Below are positions 54,511 to 63,472 of a DNA stretch of 64,000 bases, one piece after another. The notes under the pieces were generated by a model. It was not told the DNA's origin. It did not search any database and saw only the letters and a program-made list of their open reading frames with translations. The position numbers and the translations under genes were made by a program. Within the stretch, counting starts at the first letter, position 1, and each line of letters opens with the position of its first letter. This stretch comes from Umezawaea endophytica (GTDB lineage: Bacteria > Actinomycetota > Actinomycetes > Mycobacteriales > Pseudonocardiaceae): positions 62,001 to 126,000 of the forward strand of contig NZ_JANYMP010000011.1 in the NCBI RefSeq assembly GCF_025061645.1, in the 5' to 3' direction.

Positions 54511-55578
54511 TCACGCCAGGAGCGAGCGCTCCTCGGCGAAGTGGCACGCCGACAGCGTGCCGTCGCCCGCGCCGCGCCGTTCCAGCTTCGGCTCCTCGAC
54601 GGCGCAGATGTCCTGCGCCTTCCAGCAGCGCGTGCGGAACCGGCAGCCCGACGGCGGGTTGACCGGGCTGGGCACGTCGCCGGTGAGCACGATCCGCTGG
54701 CGCCTGCGCTCCAGCTTGGGGTCGGGCACCGGCACCGCGGACAGCAGCGCCTGGGTGTACGGGTGCATCGGCCGCGCGTAGATGTCCTCGCGGTCACCGA
54801 GTTCGATGATCTTGCCGAGGTACATCACCGCGACCCGGTCCGAGATGTGCCGGACGACCGACAGGTCGTGCGCCACGAACAGGTAGGCCAGGCCCAGCCG
54901 TTCCTGGAGCTCCTCCAGCAGGTTGACCACACCGGCCTGCACGGACACGTCCAGCGCGGACACCGGCTCGTCCAGCACGACCAGCTTCGGGTTGAGCGCG
55001 AGCGCCCGCGCGATGCCGATGCGCTGCCGCTGGCCGCCCGAGAACTCGTGGGCGTAGCGGTTGCGGTGCTCCGGGTTCAGGCCGACGAGCTCCATCAGCT
55101 CGTTGACCCGGTGCTGGACGTCCTGGCCCTCGGCGCCGTGGATGCTGAACGGCTCCGAGATGATGTTGTTGATCTGCCAGCGGGGGTTCAGCGAGGCGTA
55201 CGGGTCCTGGAAGACGATCTGCATGTCCTTGCGGACGTTCTGGAGCGCCTTGCCGCGGAGCTTGGTCAGCTCCTTGCCCTCGAACTTCACCGAGCCGGAG
55301 GTCGGCTTGTGGAGCTGGAGGATCGCCCGGCCGGAGGTGGACTTGCCGCAGCCGGACTCGCCGACCAGACCCAGGGTCTCACCGGGGTACAGGTCGAACG
55401 AGATGCCCGACACGGCCTGCACCTGGCCCACGGTGCGCGGGATGATCCCGCCGCCGCGGACCGGGAACGACTTGACCAGGTCGTTGACTTCGAGCAGCGG
55501 CGTCTTGCCCGCGTTCTTGGTCGCGGAAGAGGGTTTCACCGCGGTCAGGACGCTGGGCCCGTCAGTCGGGGTCGTCAT
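54511..55578 (-). CDS. oppF: Oligopeptide ABC importer ATPase OppF-like
   Basis: 355 aa. Walker [10 protein letters not shown] near residue 75, signature [15 protein letters not shown], Walker [13 protein letters not shown], and the C-terminal cysteine-rich Opp/Dpp domain ([20 protein letters not shown]). ATG overlaps the oppD stop as ATGA. Last gene of oppABCDF; with OppD it powers uptake of peptides. Confidence 0.87.
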   Translation of the reverse strand: MTTPTDGPSVLTAVKPSSATKNAGKTPLLEVNDLVKSFPVRGGGIIPRTVGQVQAVSGISFDLYPGETLGLVGESGCGKSTSGRAILQLHKPTSGSVKFEGKELTKLRGKALQNVRKDMQIVFQDPYASLNPRWQINNIISEPFSIHGAEGQDVQHRVNELMELVGLNPEHRNRYAHEFSGGQRQRIGIARALALNPKLVVLDEPVSALDVSVQAGVVNLLEELQERLGLAYLFVAHDLSVVRHISDRVAVMYLGKIIELGDREDIYARPMHPYTQALLSAVPVPDPKLERRRQRIVLTGDVPSPVNPPSGCRFRTRCWKAQDICAVEEPKLERRGAGDGTLSACHFAEERSLLA

Positions 55579-56756
55579 GATGGCGGGTTCTCCTCTTCTT
55601 CCTGCATCCGGGCTTCCACCACGTCGACGTCCTCGACGATGGGCATGTCCGGGTCGGCCACGAGGAGCGAGGCGGGGTTCTCGACCACGCCGATCTCGTC
55701 CGTCGCGAACAGCTTCTGCGGGTCCACGATCGTGGCCAGGTGGGCGGACCGGTGGCAGCGGGAGAAGTGCCCGTGCCGATCGGTCTCCAGCAGCTCCGGC
55801 TCGGTCTCGCGGCACTCATCGATCGCCAGCGGGCAGCGCGGGGAAAACGCGCAACCCTCGGGCAGGTTCATCAACGAGGGCGGCGCGCCCTTGATGGGCG
55901 TGAGCCGCTTGCCGAGCAGGCTCGGGTTCGGGATCGACCCGAGCAGGCCGACGGTGTACGGCATCCGCTGGGTCTCGAAGACCTCGTCCACGGTGCCCTG
56001 CTCGACGACCGTGCCGCCGTACATGACCTGGACGCGGTCCACCATGCCCGCCACGACACCGAGGTCGTGGGTGATCACGATGATGCCCGCGTTCGTCTCG
56101 TCCCGGATCCGCAGCAGCGTGTCCAGGATCTGCGCCTGCACGGTGACGTCCAGCGCGGTCGTCGGCTCGTCGGCCACGATCACGTCGGGGTCGTTGATGA
56201 TCGCCATCGCGATCATCACGCGCTGCCGCATGCCGCCGGAGAACTCGTGCGGGTACTGCGCCGCGCGCCGGTCGGGCTGCGGGATGCCGACGAGCTCCAA
56301 GGAGTCGACGGCCTTGGCCCAGGCGGCCTTCTTCGACACGTCGTGGTGCGCCTTGTAGGCCTCGGCGAGCTGCCACCCCACGGTGTAGACCGGGTTCAGC
56401 GACGTCATCGGGTCCTGGAAGATCATCGAGATGTTGTTGCCGCGCACCGGCATCATCTGCTTGTAGTTCAGGCCCACGAGCTCGCGGTCCTTGAACTTGA
56501 TCGACCCGGTGACGTTCGCCGTCTTGGGCAGCAGGCCCATGATCGCCATGGACGACACCGACTTGCCGGAACCCGACTCGCCGACGACGCCCAGCACCTC
56601 GCCGGGGGCGAGGGTGAACGTCACGTTGCGCACGGCGTGCACGACGCCGTCGTCGGTCGGGAAGTCGACCGACAGGTCCTTCACCGTGAGCAGCTTCTCG
56701 CCGGACGCCGAGCGGCCCGCGGACTCGGGTGCGTCCATCACGTCCAACTCGCTCAT
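55575..56756 (-). CDS. oppD: Oligopeptide ABC importer ATPase OppD-like
   Basis: 393 aa. Walker [10 protein letters not shown] near residue 60, signature [15 protein letters not shown], Walker [13 protein letters not shown], and the Cys motif [15 protein letters not shown] ~60-residue acidic tail ([15 protein letters not shown]) extends the usual end. The ATG overlaps the stop of a 23-codon frame that repeats its own translation-initiation region. Confidence 0.87.
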   Translation of the reverse strand: MSELDVMDAPESAGRSASGEKLLTVKDLSVDFPTDDGVVHAVRNVTFTLAPGEVLGVVGESGSGKSVSSMAIMGLLPKTANVTGSIKFKDRELVGLNYKQMMPVRGNNISMIFQDPMTSLNPVYTVGWQLAEAYKAHHDVSKKAAWAKAVDSLELVGIPQPDRRAAQYPHEFSGGMRQRVMIAMAIINDPDVIVADEPTTALDVTVQAQILDTLLRIRDETNAGIIVITHDLGVVAGMVDRVQVMYGGTVVEQGTVDEVFETQRMPYTVGLLGSIPNPSLLGKRLTPIKGAPPSLMNLPEGCAFSPRCPLAIDECRETEPELLETDRHGHFSRCHRSAHLATIVDPQKLFATDEIGVVENPASLLVADPDMPIVEDVDVVEARMQEEEENPPS

Positions 56757-56824
56757 GCCTTCACCTCGCTGACGCTCGGCACGAAGCCATGCGCGTCCAA
56801 TGATTCGCTCGTGAACTCGCTCAT
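56753..56824 (-). CDS. 23-aa micro-frame between oppC and oppD
   Basis: MSEFTSESLDAHGFVPSVSE then VKA. Its ATG overlaps the oppC stop and its stop overlaps the oppD ATG. The 19-nt sequence GTGAAGGCATGAGCGAGTT occurs at both of its ends, so it looks like a duplicated junction kept in frame with the coupling chain. It may be a relay for translation rather than a functional peptide. Confidence 0.5.
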   Translation of the reverse strand: MSEFTSESLDAHGFVPSVSEVKA

Positions 56825-57777
56825 GCCTTCACCCTCTTCTGCCGCGGGTCGAAAGCGTCCCGGAGCCCGTCACCGATGAAGTTCACCGACAGCGAGATCA
56901 GCACGATGAACACGAAGGGGATCAGGAACAGCCACGGGTGCAGGTTCAACTCGTTCTTGTTCAGCGAGATCATCAGCCCGAGCGAGGTGTCCGGGCTGTG
57001 CACGCCGAGTCCGATGAAGGACAGGGCGGCTTCCAGCAGCACCGCCTGCGCGACCGCGAGGGTCGCGTTCACGATGATGACGTCCACCGTGTTCGGCAGG
57101 ATGTGCCGGAAGATGATCCGCGGCGTCGACGCGCCCAGCGCGCGGGCCGCCTCCACGAACTCCTTCTCGCGCAAGGACAGCACCATGCCGCGGATGACGC
57201 GGGCGATGGAGAGCCAGCCGATCAGGCCGAGGTAGAGGGCGACCACGAGCCAGTTGCTGCCGCCGTTGCTGCCCGTGGCGGAGGCCACGAAGCTGTTGCG
57301 CACCAGCACGGCCGCGATGATGAACGACGGGATCACCAGCAGCAGGTCGATGAACCGGCTGATCGCCGTGTCCACCCAGCCGCCCTTGTAGCCCGCGAGC
57401 GCGCCGAGCACGACGCCGATCAACGTCGACAGGAACGCGACGACGAGCGCGATCTGCAACGAGAACTGCGTGCCGCGGATCGTCTGGGCCACCATGTCGG
57501 CGCCCAGCCGGTCCGTGCCGAAGGGGTGGTCGGCCGTCGGGTTCTGGTACCGGGGGAACCCGAGGTCGGTGTAGCTGTACTGCCAGAAAGCGCTGCCCAG
57601 GAAGGCGAACAGCACCAGGATCACGAAGATCACGACGCCGACGACAGCGGCGCGGTGCCGCAGGAACCGGCGGGCGATGACCTGCCACTGCTTGCGCGCC
57701 GACGACGAGTCGAACTGGCTCTTGTCGGCCGTGGTGGGAGCCGCGGGTGGCACCGCGGGCGTAGTCAGGTCAGTCAA
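56821..57777 (-). CDS. oppC: Oligopeptide ABC importer permease OppC-like
   Basis: 318 aa. A ~35-residue cytosolic N-terminus, six transmembrane helices and the EAA loop (FVEAARALGASTPRIIFRHILPN near residue 198) of the Opp/Dpp C-subunit; PTADHPFGTDRLGADM is the conserved periplasmic motif. TTG start overlapping oppB by 8 nt is the only fitting start. Works with OppB. Confidence 0.86.
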   Translation of the reverse strand: MTDLTTPAVPPAAPTTADKSQFDSSSARKQWQVIARRFLRHRAAVVGVVIFVILVLFAFLGSAFWQYSYTDLGFPRYQNPTADHPFGTDRLGADMVAQTIRGTQFSLQIALVVAFLSTLIGVVLGALAGYKGGWVDTAISRFIDLLLVIPSFIIAAVLVRNSFVASATGSNGGSNWLVVALYLGLIGWLSIARVIRGMVLSLREKEFVEAARALGASTPRIIFRHILPNTVDVIIVNATLAVAQAVLLEAALSFIGLGVHSPDTSLGLMISLNKNELNLHPWLFLIPFVFIVLISLSVNFIGDGLRDAFDPRQKRVKA

Positions 57778-58768
57778 GGCGGATCCTCGGGTCCATGAAC
57801 GCGTAAAGGATGTCCGCGATCAGGTTGAACACGATGATGAACACGGCGGTCACCATCATGAAGCCCAGCACCTGGAACGGTTCGAGCTTGGTGATGGCGT
57901 CGACCAGGAACTTGCCCATCCCCGACCAGCCGAACACCGTCTCGGTGATCACGGCGCCGCCGATGGTGGCGCCGAAGTTCAGCGACGACACGGTGACGAT
58001 GGGGATGAGGGCGTTGCGGAAGGCGTGGCGGAAGATCGACCGGGCCTCGGAGATGCCCTTGGCCTGCGCGGTGCGCACGTAGTCGGCGTTCAGCGTGTCC
58101 AGCATGGACGCGCGCTGGAAGCGGCTGTAGAGCGCGAACTGGATGACGACCAGCGAGATCGTCGGCAGGATGTACGCGCCGGTGTACTGGAAGAACTGCT
58201 CGCCGAAGCCGCCCTTGAACCCGTCACCCGGTGGTCCGGCAGTGACGATCCAGCGGTCCGCGCCTATGGACTCCAGCCAGTTGTTGAGCGAGATGCCGCC
58301 GGTTTTCAGGATGAGGGCGACGCAGAACAACGGCATCGAGAACATCGCGAACGATATTCCGGTAGCCGTGTAGTCGAAGAGCGAATACTGTCTGACAGCG
58401 CCGATGACGCCGACGATCATGCCCAGCAGGAGGGCGATGATCTCGGCGACGATGACCAGCCGGAAGGTGACGACGAAGGCCTTGCCGATGTCTTCCTTCA
58501 CGGAGCGGCCCGCGTTGCCGGGGACGACGGACTCGCCCCAGTCACCGGTGACGAAGTCGCCCGCCCAGTTCGCGTAGCGCTCCAGGAACGGGTCGTTGTA
58601 GCCGGTCCGCTCGTACGCCGCGGTGATCTCGGCAGGGGTGCGAGGCTTCTGCAACTTCCACTCGCCCAGGGGGTCGCCCATGGCCGTGGTGAGCCCGAAG
58701 CAGAGGAACGACGCGAGGATCAACAGCGGGATGGAAATCATCAACCGCCGGATTATGTATCGCAGCAT
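57770..58768 (-). CDS. oppB: Oligopeptide ABC importer permease OppB-like
   Basis: 332 aa. N-terminal LRYIIRRLMISIPLLILASF helix, the GDWGESVVPGNAG loop, and the EAA loop (YVRTAQAKGISEARSIFRHAFRN near residue 235) with C-terminal VFGWSGMGKFLVDAI. Six helices. It is 127 nt downstream of the binding-protein gene, separated by two hairpins. Confidence 0.87.
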   Translation of the reverse strand: MLRYIIRRLMISIPLLILASFLCFGLTTAMGDPLGEWKLQKPRTPAEITAAYERTGYNDPFLERYANWAGDFVTGDWGESVVPGNAGRSVKEDIGKAFVVTFRLVIVAEIIALLLGMIVGVIGAVRQYSLFDYTATGISFAMFSMPLFCVALILKTGGISLNNWLESIGADRWIVTAGPPGDGFKGGFGEQFFQYTGAYILPTISLVVIQFALYSRFQRASMLDTLNADYVRTAQAKGISEARSIFRHAFRNALIPIVTVSSLNFGATIGGAVITETVFGWSGMGKFLVDAITKLEPFQVLGFMMVTAVFIIVFNLIADILYAFMDPRIRLD

Positions 58769-58810
58769 GAGAGGTCTCCCTAGGCACCCCCGCAGGCGCG
58801 GGCGAGCCTA

Positions 58811-58860
58811 CCGGACGGTGACACCGTCCGGGGGGTTGGTGCTCGTGGCACCAACCCCCC
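58811..58860 (-). terminator. Tandem hairpins between oppA and oppB (attenuator candidate)
   Basis: A 10-bp perfect palindrome (CCGGACGGTG around one base) sits next to a 13-bp perfect stem-loop (GGGGGGTTGGTGC with TCGTG loop). Such hairpins after binding-protein genes often give more binding protein than permease. No U-run, so termination is likely partial. Confidence 0.65.
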
Positions 58861-58895
58861 GGCCCGGTTTGGTTATGTTCGGAACAGCTCGGTGA

Positions 58896-60719
58896 CTACT
58901 TCTTCTGCCACGCGAAGATGTTCCAGGTGACACCGCCGCCGACGCCCACGTAGCCGATCGGGCCGATGTCGGCGCTCGAAGCCGCGAAGTCGGGGAGCTG
59001 GAACAGCGGGACGCTGTGGAGGTCGTCGCGCATCTGCTTGTCGACCTCGTTCATCAGGGTCACGCGCTTCTTGTAGTCCAGCTCGCCGTTGGCGGCCTTC
59101 CACTTCTCGTCCACGACGGAGGAGGAGTAGTTGTTGTAGTTGCCGGAGCCGCCCTTGTCCTTGCTGGCGTAGTTGCCGTACGCGCCGGCCTTCAGGGGCT
59201 GGCCGACCCAGGCGAACAGGGCCGCGTCGAACTCGCTGGCCGGGAGTCGCTTGTCGTTGAAGTCGACGTCCTGGTCGTCCACGATCTCGATGCCGGCCTG
59301 CTTGCACTTGTCCTGGAGGATGCGGACGGTGTCGGCACGACGCTGCACGACCTTGTGGCCGAGCTTGAAGGACGCGCGGAACTCGCCCTTGGTGTAGATG
59401 CCGTCGGCGCCCTGCTTCCAGCCGCCGCCTTCGAGGGTCTTCTTGGCCGCTTCGACGTCACCCTTGCCGATGTCGCTGAAGTGCTCCTCGTAGCCGACCT
59501 CGTTGGGCATGAAGGTGAGGCTGTTCAGGGGCTTGGCGTTCGGGTCGACGTCCTTGACCAGCTTGTCGACCAGGGACTGGCGGTCGAAGCACTGGGCGAT
59601 GGCCAGGCGCAGGTCGGCGTTCTGCTTGAACAGCGGGCGCGCCATGTTGAAGTCGACGTGCTCGAAGGTCTGGCCACCGGCGGCGAACACGTTGAACGCG
59701 CTGTCGCCGCGGAGCTGCTGCGCGACGGCCGGGTCGGCCTGCGGAGCGATGACCTGGACTTCCTTGTTCTGGAGCTGCTGAGCCGCAGACTGGGAGTCGG
59801 TGTTGGTCTTCAGGATGATCTTGGACGAGGAGCCCTTCTCACCCCACCACTTCGGGTTGCGCTCCAGGACCGTCTGGTCCTTCAGGTCCGTCGAGGTGAT
59901 CGTGTAGGGACCACCGGAGAGCGCGACGGCGGCGTCGAAGCCCAGCCAGCCCTTGGTGTAGAACTCGGCGACCTTCTTGACGGTCTCGTCGTTCTGGCTC
60001 GGGAGCACCTTGGTGATGTCCGCGACGCCGGTCTTCTCCTCCAGGATGTGCGCGGGGAGGAGGCCGTCGCTGCCCGGCGAGGAGAAGATGCCGCGGTAGT
60101 CCGCGTAGTTCTTGTTCGCGAAGAAGGTGGTGGTGATGGTCTTGTTGTTGTCCGAGCAGTCCAGCTTCTCGATGTCCTCGTAGCCGGTGGGGCTGGAGTC
60201 GAAGATGCTGGCCTCGGAGCCGTCCTCACCCTTCACGGTCGCCTTGCTGGCGCCCGCGAGCCACTTCAGGTGGAAGTCCTTGCAGTCGATCGGCTTGCCG
60301 TCCGACCAGACCGCTTCCTTGCGGACCTTCCACACGATGGTCTGCGGGGAGTTCGAGGTGACCTCGATCGACTCCATCAGGTCGCCGTCGACCTTGATCA
60401 CGAGCTTGCCGTCGACCAGCTCGGAGATGAACGGGGAGGGCTGCACGGACGACAACGCGATGGTGCTGGAGAAGTTGTTCGTCGCACCGATGTTGTTGTT
60501 GTAGTTGTGGAAGCCCTCTTCGATGGCGACGGCGATCTCGCCGATGTCCTCGACCTTCGGCCGCTTGTAGACCTGGTCCGCGCCGCCGACCTCACCAGGG
60601 TTGGAATCCTGCTGCCCGGCATCGCCAGATCCACCCGTACCGCCTGAGCCGCATGCACCCAGGACGAGTGCGGAGCTCGTCAGCAGCGCGAGCGCCGAGA
60701 CAGCCTTTGATTTCCTCAT
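58896..60719 (-). CDS. oppA: Peptide-binding lipoprotein OppA-like
   Basis: 607 aa. Lipobox LGAC (Cys23) after a basic signal start (RKSKAVSALALLTSSALVLG). Family 5 solute-binding fold (SBP_bac_5): VWSDGKPIDCKDFHLKWLAG near residue 140, YTITSTDLKDQTVLERNPKWW near 285, and a long C-terminal domain. Peptide or nickel/other ligand is possible; the opp layout favours peptides. AGGAGGG precedes the ATG at about 10 nt. Confidence 0.86.
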   Translation of the reverse strand: MRKSKAVSALALLTSSALVLGACGSGGTGGSGDAGQQDSNPGEVGGADQVYKRPKVEDIGEIAVAIEEGFHNYNNNIGATNNFSSTIALSSVQPSPFISELVDGKLVIKVDGDLMESIEVTSNSPQTIVWKVRKEAVWSDGKPIDCKDFHLKWLAGASKATVKGEDGSEASIFDSSPTGYEDIEKLDCSDNNKTITTTFFANKNYADYRGIFSSPGSDGLLPAHILEEKTGVADITKVLPSQNDETVKKVAEFYTKGWLGFDAAVALSGGPYTITSTDLKDQTVLERNPKWWGEKGSSSKIILKTNTDSQSAAQQLQNKEVQVIAPQADPAVAQQLRGDSAFNVFAAGGQTFEHVDFNMARPLFKQNADLRLAIAQCFDRQSLVDKLVKDVDPNAKPLNSLTFMPNEVGYEEHFSDIGKGDVEAAKKTLEGGGWKQGADGIYTKGEFRASFKLGHKVVQRRADTVRILQDKCKQAGIEIVDDQDVDFNDKRLPASEFDAALFAWVGQPLKAGAYGNYASKDKGGSGNYNNYSSSVVDEKWKAANGELDYKKRVTLMNEVDKQMRDDLHSVPLFQLPDFAASSADIGPIGYVGVGGGVTWNIFAWQKK

Positions 60720-61010
60720 CGACACGTGCCCTCCTAGCACCGGGTTGGAGCGGCCGTTTGAGCCGTCGTCCACCCATAACCGTGATGTGCCAAACGCGCC
60801 CCGAACCGACACACCGTTGCAGCACGATAAGAACGGTTGAGCAGCACGGTCACTGCCCAGCGGTCGATCGTGACCAAAGGGTGACACGCTGGTAGCAGCA
60901 CGCTACTTCGCGGTTACCGGGCGGGAGCGTTCGTTAACCGGACGGAGGGAATACTGTCAAAATTAACATCCGGCGGCCAGTCGAGGAAGAGGTCGCCGGA
61001 AAGTCGATTC
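60720..61010. other. Region upstream of oppA
   Basis: 291 nt. It holds the expected oppA promoter; a perfect TTGACA (minus strand, 60955-60960) followed 18 nt later by TAACGA is the best candidate seen, giving a ~210-nt leader. No coding character. Confidence 0.35.
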
Positions 61011-62717
61011 TCAGCCGCCTTCGCGGCGCCAGCTCGCGGCACCGCTGAGCGGGCCCGCGAAGGGTGCTCCGACGTCCGCGCCCTGGGCCTCCGGAAGGAC
61101 TACCAGGAGGTCCGCCACCTGGAACAACGGGAGCGCAATCGCTTGCTGCCAGAGCGTCGGTTCGATCTTGGTCAGGGCCTCGGCCAGCAGGGTCCGACCG
61201 CTCAGGGCGGCGTCGATCGTGGGCTGGAGCGTTTGGTCGCAGAATCCGGCCACATTAGCCGGAATGGGTGTAGATCCGTCCTCGACCGAGGGACGGCAAC
61301 CAAATGACGAGGCCAGCGTGGCGGCCGAATCACCCGTGTCGACCTGCGGGATCACGGTTAGGTCAACCGTTGTGGTCTGTTCACCATTGGGTGAACCTGT
61401 GAGGTCCTGTTCGAACAACTGATTCGCGGGCGGCGAGATCACCTTGGCCCGGATTCCGGCCAAAGCGAGTTGGCGCTGCACCTGCGCGGCGACCGTGCCG
61501 TAGGGCTCCGCGCCTTCCGGGGCGGCGATGACCAGGTTCAACGGCTTCCCGTCCCGCGACCACACGCCCCCGTCCGGCCGGACGTACCCGGCCTCGCCGA
61601 GCAGCCGCGCCGAGGTGGCCAGGTCCAGCACCCCGACGCCCGGCGGGATCGTCGGCACGTAGCCGGGCCTGCTCGGCGCGACGACCTGCGAGTCGGCGCG
61701 CAACTTCGCGGCCGGACCGTTGCCCGTGCCCACCGCGATCAGCGCGTCGCGGTCCAGGGCCGCCAGGACGGCTTGACGGACCTTGAGGTCGACGAGCTGC
61801 GGGGAGGCGGGGCGCAGGAGGACCTGGACCACCTCAGGCCTCGGGACCGGCTTGCTCACGAGGGGGGTGGTCTTCGCCAGGTCCGCCACCGTGTTCAGCG
61901 CGATGGCGTCCGCGCGGATCAGCGCGGCCTGGTCGTCGCGGTCCCGCAGCGCGTTCACGACACCCTCGTGACTCGCCCGCCGCAGGACCACCCGGTCCAG
62001 CGCGGTCGCCTGCTCCCAGTACCGGTCACTCCGCTCGAGCACGATCTCACCGCGCGGCTGGTCGAGCGTCTTCACCTGGAACGGTCCGCCCGTCGCCGGG
62101 AAGCTGTCCGCCAGCGCGGACGCCCAGCCACCCGGCTGGTCCTTCAGCAGGTGCGCGGGCAGCAGGTTGCCGAACAGCGAACGCCAGCCGGGGTACGGCT
62201 TGTCGAACGTGACCTCGACGGTCTTGCCACCGTCGCGCGAGGCGATGTTGGAGATCAACCGGTAGCCCGCCGGGTCGACCACACCGGTCTCACCGCGCAT
62301 GCGCTGCCAGAGGTAGACGAAGTCCTCGGCGGCGATGGGCGCGGTGTCCGTCCAGGACGCGTCCTGGCGGACCGTGTAGCTGACGGTGTACGGCTCGGTC
62401 TTGATGACCTCCGCGGAGACCATGAGGGTCGTGTCGAGCCGCGGGGTGCCGTCCGGGGCGGTGCGGAAGACCGAGGGGAGCAGGAGGCTGGTCAGGGCCG
62501 TGGTGATCGTCGACTGACCGGCGATGGTGTGGGGGTTGTAGCTGCCCTTGACGTCGTCCACGCCGACCACGACCTCGTTGAGGGTCTCCTCGGGGACGAT
62601 CGACATGCCGGGGGTGGAGGGGACCAGGGGGAGGGGGCCGGAGTTGGTGCAGGCGGACAGGGCTCCGGCGGCCGCGAAGAGGATGGCGGCAGTTCGAGTC
62701 CCCCCAGACCGAGTCAT
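61011..62717 (-). CDS. lpqW: LpqW-like lipoprotein (family 5 binding-protein fold)
   Basis: 568 aa. Signal peptide with lipobox LSAC (Cys23). SBP_bac_5 fold: VRQDASWTDTAPIAAEDFVYLWQRM near residue 120 and VRQAVLAALDRDALIA. In mycobacteria LpqW (next to typA) controls PIM/LAM synthesis rather than importing peptides; that role is inferred here only from position. The open frame runs on through repeat copy D, but the ATG before the signal peptide is the real start. Confidence 0.83.
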   Translation of the reverse strand: MTRSGGTRTAAILFAAAGALSACTNSGPLPLVPSTPGMSIVPEETLNEVVVGVDDVKGSYNPHTIAGQSTITTALTSLLLPSVFRTAPDGTPRLDTTLMVSAEVIKTEPYTVSYTVRQDASWTDTAPIAAEDFVYLWQRMRGETGVVDPAGYRLISNIASRDGGKTVEVTFDKPYPGWRSLFGNLLPAHLLKDQPGGWASALADSFPATGGPFQVKTLDQPRGEIVLERSDRYWEQATALDRVVLRRASHEGVVNALRDRDDQAALIRADAIALNTVADLAKTTPLVSKPVPRPEVVQVLLRPASPQLVDLKVRQAVLAALDRDALIAVGTGNGPAAKLRADSQVVAPSRPGYVPTIPPGVGVLDLATSARLLGEAGYVRPDGGVWSRDGKPLNLVIAAPEGAEPYGTVAAQVQRQLALAGIRAKVISPPANQLFEQDLTGSPNGEQTTTVDLTVIPQVDTGDSAATLASSFGCRPSVEDGSTPIPANVAGFCDQTLQPTIDAALSGRTLLAEALTKIEPTLWQQAIALPLFQVADLLVVLPEAQGADVGAPFAGPLSGAASWRREGG

Positions 62718-62917
62718 GTTCCGCAGCCTGCCAGACGGGGTTGACCGTTGACGTGGGGGCCTTGGGTTCATGTTCGGGAGACGTTTGGGGGTGGGTGGGG
62801 GTTGTGCGGTTTTGGGTTTGGCGTTCGGGGGTCTGTCGTTCGTGGGGGTCGGGTTGTGGGTGGGTTCTGGCGGTTTGGGGCAGGGAAGACAGGTAGCGCT
62901 GTAGGTGATCCTCGGGC

Positions 62918-63032
62918 GGCCGATTTGACTTGGGGCCCCTAGATTTGCCCCTTCGTCGGACAATAAAGGGCAGAAGGTGAAGCTGCCGTCCGACGCAAGT
63001 TTAAGGGGCAAATCCCCCAAGTAAAATCGGCC
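62918..63032 (-). repeat. Palindromic element, copy D (reverse)
   Basis: Reverse complement is copy A plus one base in the apical loop (CACCTTCTGCC versus CACCTCTGCC). Lies between the lpqW start and the typA end, the only copy not between convergent genes. Both flanking genes are on the minus strand. Confidence 0.9.
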
Positions 63033-63285
63033 TCTACGCGAGACGTTCGCATGACCGTAAGCAGTCAATCGGCAGTCAGTGGTTGAGGTCCGCGTTCGCT
63101 TGAGTGCGCACTAACGCTGGTACGCCGAACTACCAGCGTCAGTCCTTGGTTGCACAGAAGCCAACGCGCTCCTACTTCCCCACCACCACTCTCACCTGCG
63201 CTTTTCGCCTTGATCTCAGCCCCGTACACAGGGTGCACGCGCAGTGTCTTTCAGACTTCCCCGCCCCGATCCCAAGCGCCCTCCT

Positions 63286-63340
63286 CTTTGATCTTGGTTT
63301 GTCAAGGCATCTTTCCCGCCTTGACAAACCAAGATCAAAG
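63286..63340. repeat. Perfect 22-bp inverted repeat (hairpin)
   Basis: Arms CTTTGATCTTGGTTTGTCAAGG and its exact complement, 11-nt loop. The arms are far more A/T-rich than the genome. Outer short arms CCGCCCCG/CGGGGCGG (63261-63268 with 63360-63367) extend the symmetry. Could be a transposon-derived relic, a terminator or a binding site. Confidence 0.8.
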
Positions 63341-63426
63341 ATTGAGATAATTGCGCGAGCGGGGCGGAAAGACGTCACCACCCGAACCAAAAGAGGGACC
63401 ACCCCAAACAAACATCCCCCAATAGC

Positions 63427-63461
63427 AAAAGGGGCCATCCCCCAAAAGGAACAGCCCCCTT
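63427..63461 (-). terminator. Intrinsic terminator of typA
   Basis: AAGGGGGC and GCCCCTT pair (one extra G bulged) around an 18-nt loop, followed by TTTT on the minus strand, 12 nt after the typA stop. Confidence 0.55.
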
Positions 63462-63472
63462 CACCCCAAAAA

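Larger units (their letters stand above)
63033..63472. other. Intergenic region between copy D and typA
   Basis: 440 nt without a gene. It holds a perfect 22-bp inverted repeat and a hairpin terminator near typA (described separately). The first ~120 nt look neutral in base composition; the last ~110 nt are A/C-rich on the + strand. Confidence 0.6.

Noticed and set aside
62688-62712. tRNA-like TPsiC sequence GTTCGAGTCCCCC
   Set aside because: Lies inside the lpqW signal-peptide coding region; no acceptor stem, anticodon arm or CCA context.
19121-63032. Repeat copies as CRISPR or an insertion sequence
   Set aside because: Copies are 10-17 kb apart in both orientations, contain no transposase frame and no spacer array.
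61011-63068. 685-aa extension of lpqW through repeat copy D
   Set aside because: The signal peptide with lipobox begins at 62717; the upstream part is the repeat and low-complexity sequence.
63286-63340. Inverted repeat as intrinsic terminator
   Set aside because: 22-bp A/T-rich arms without a U-run on either side, far from any stop codon; a terminator at 63427-63461 already serves typA.
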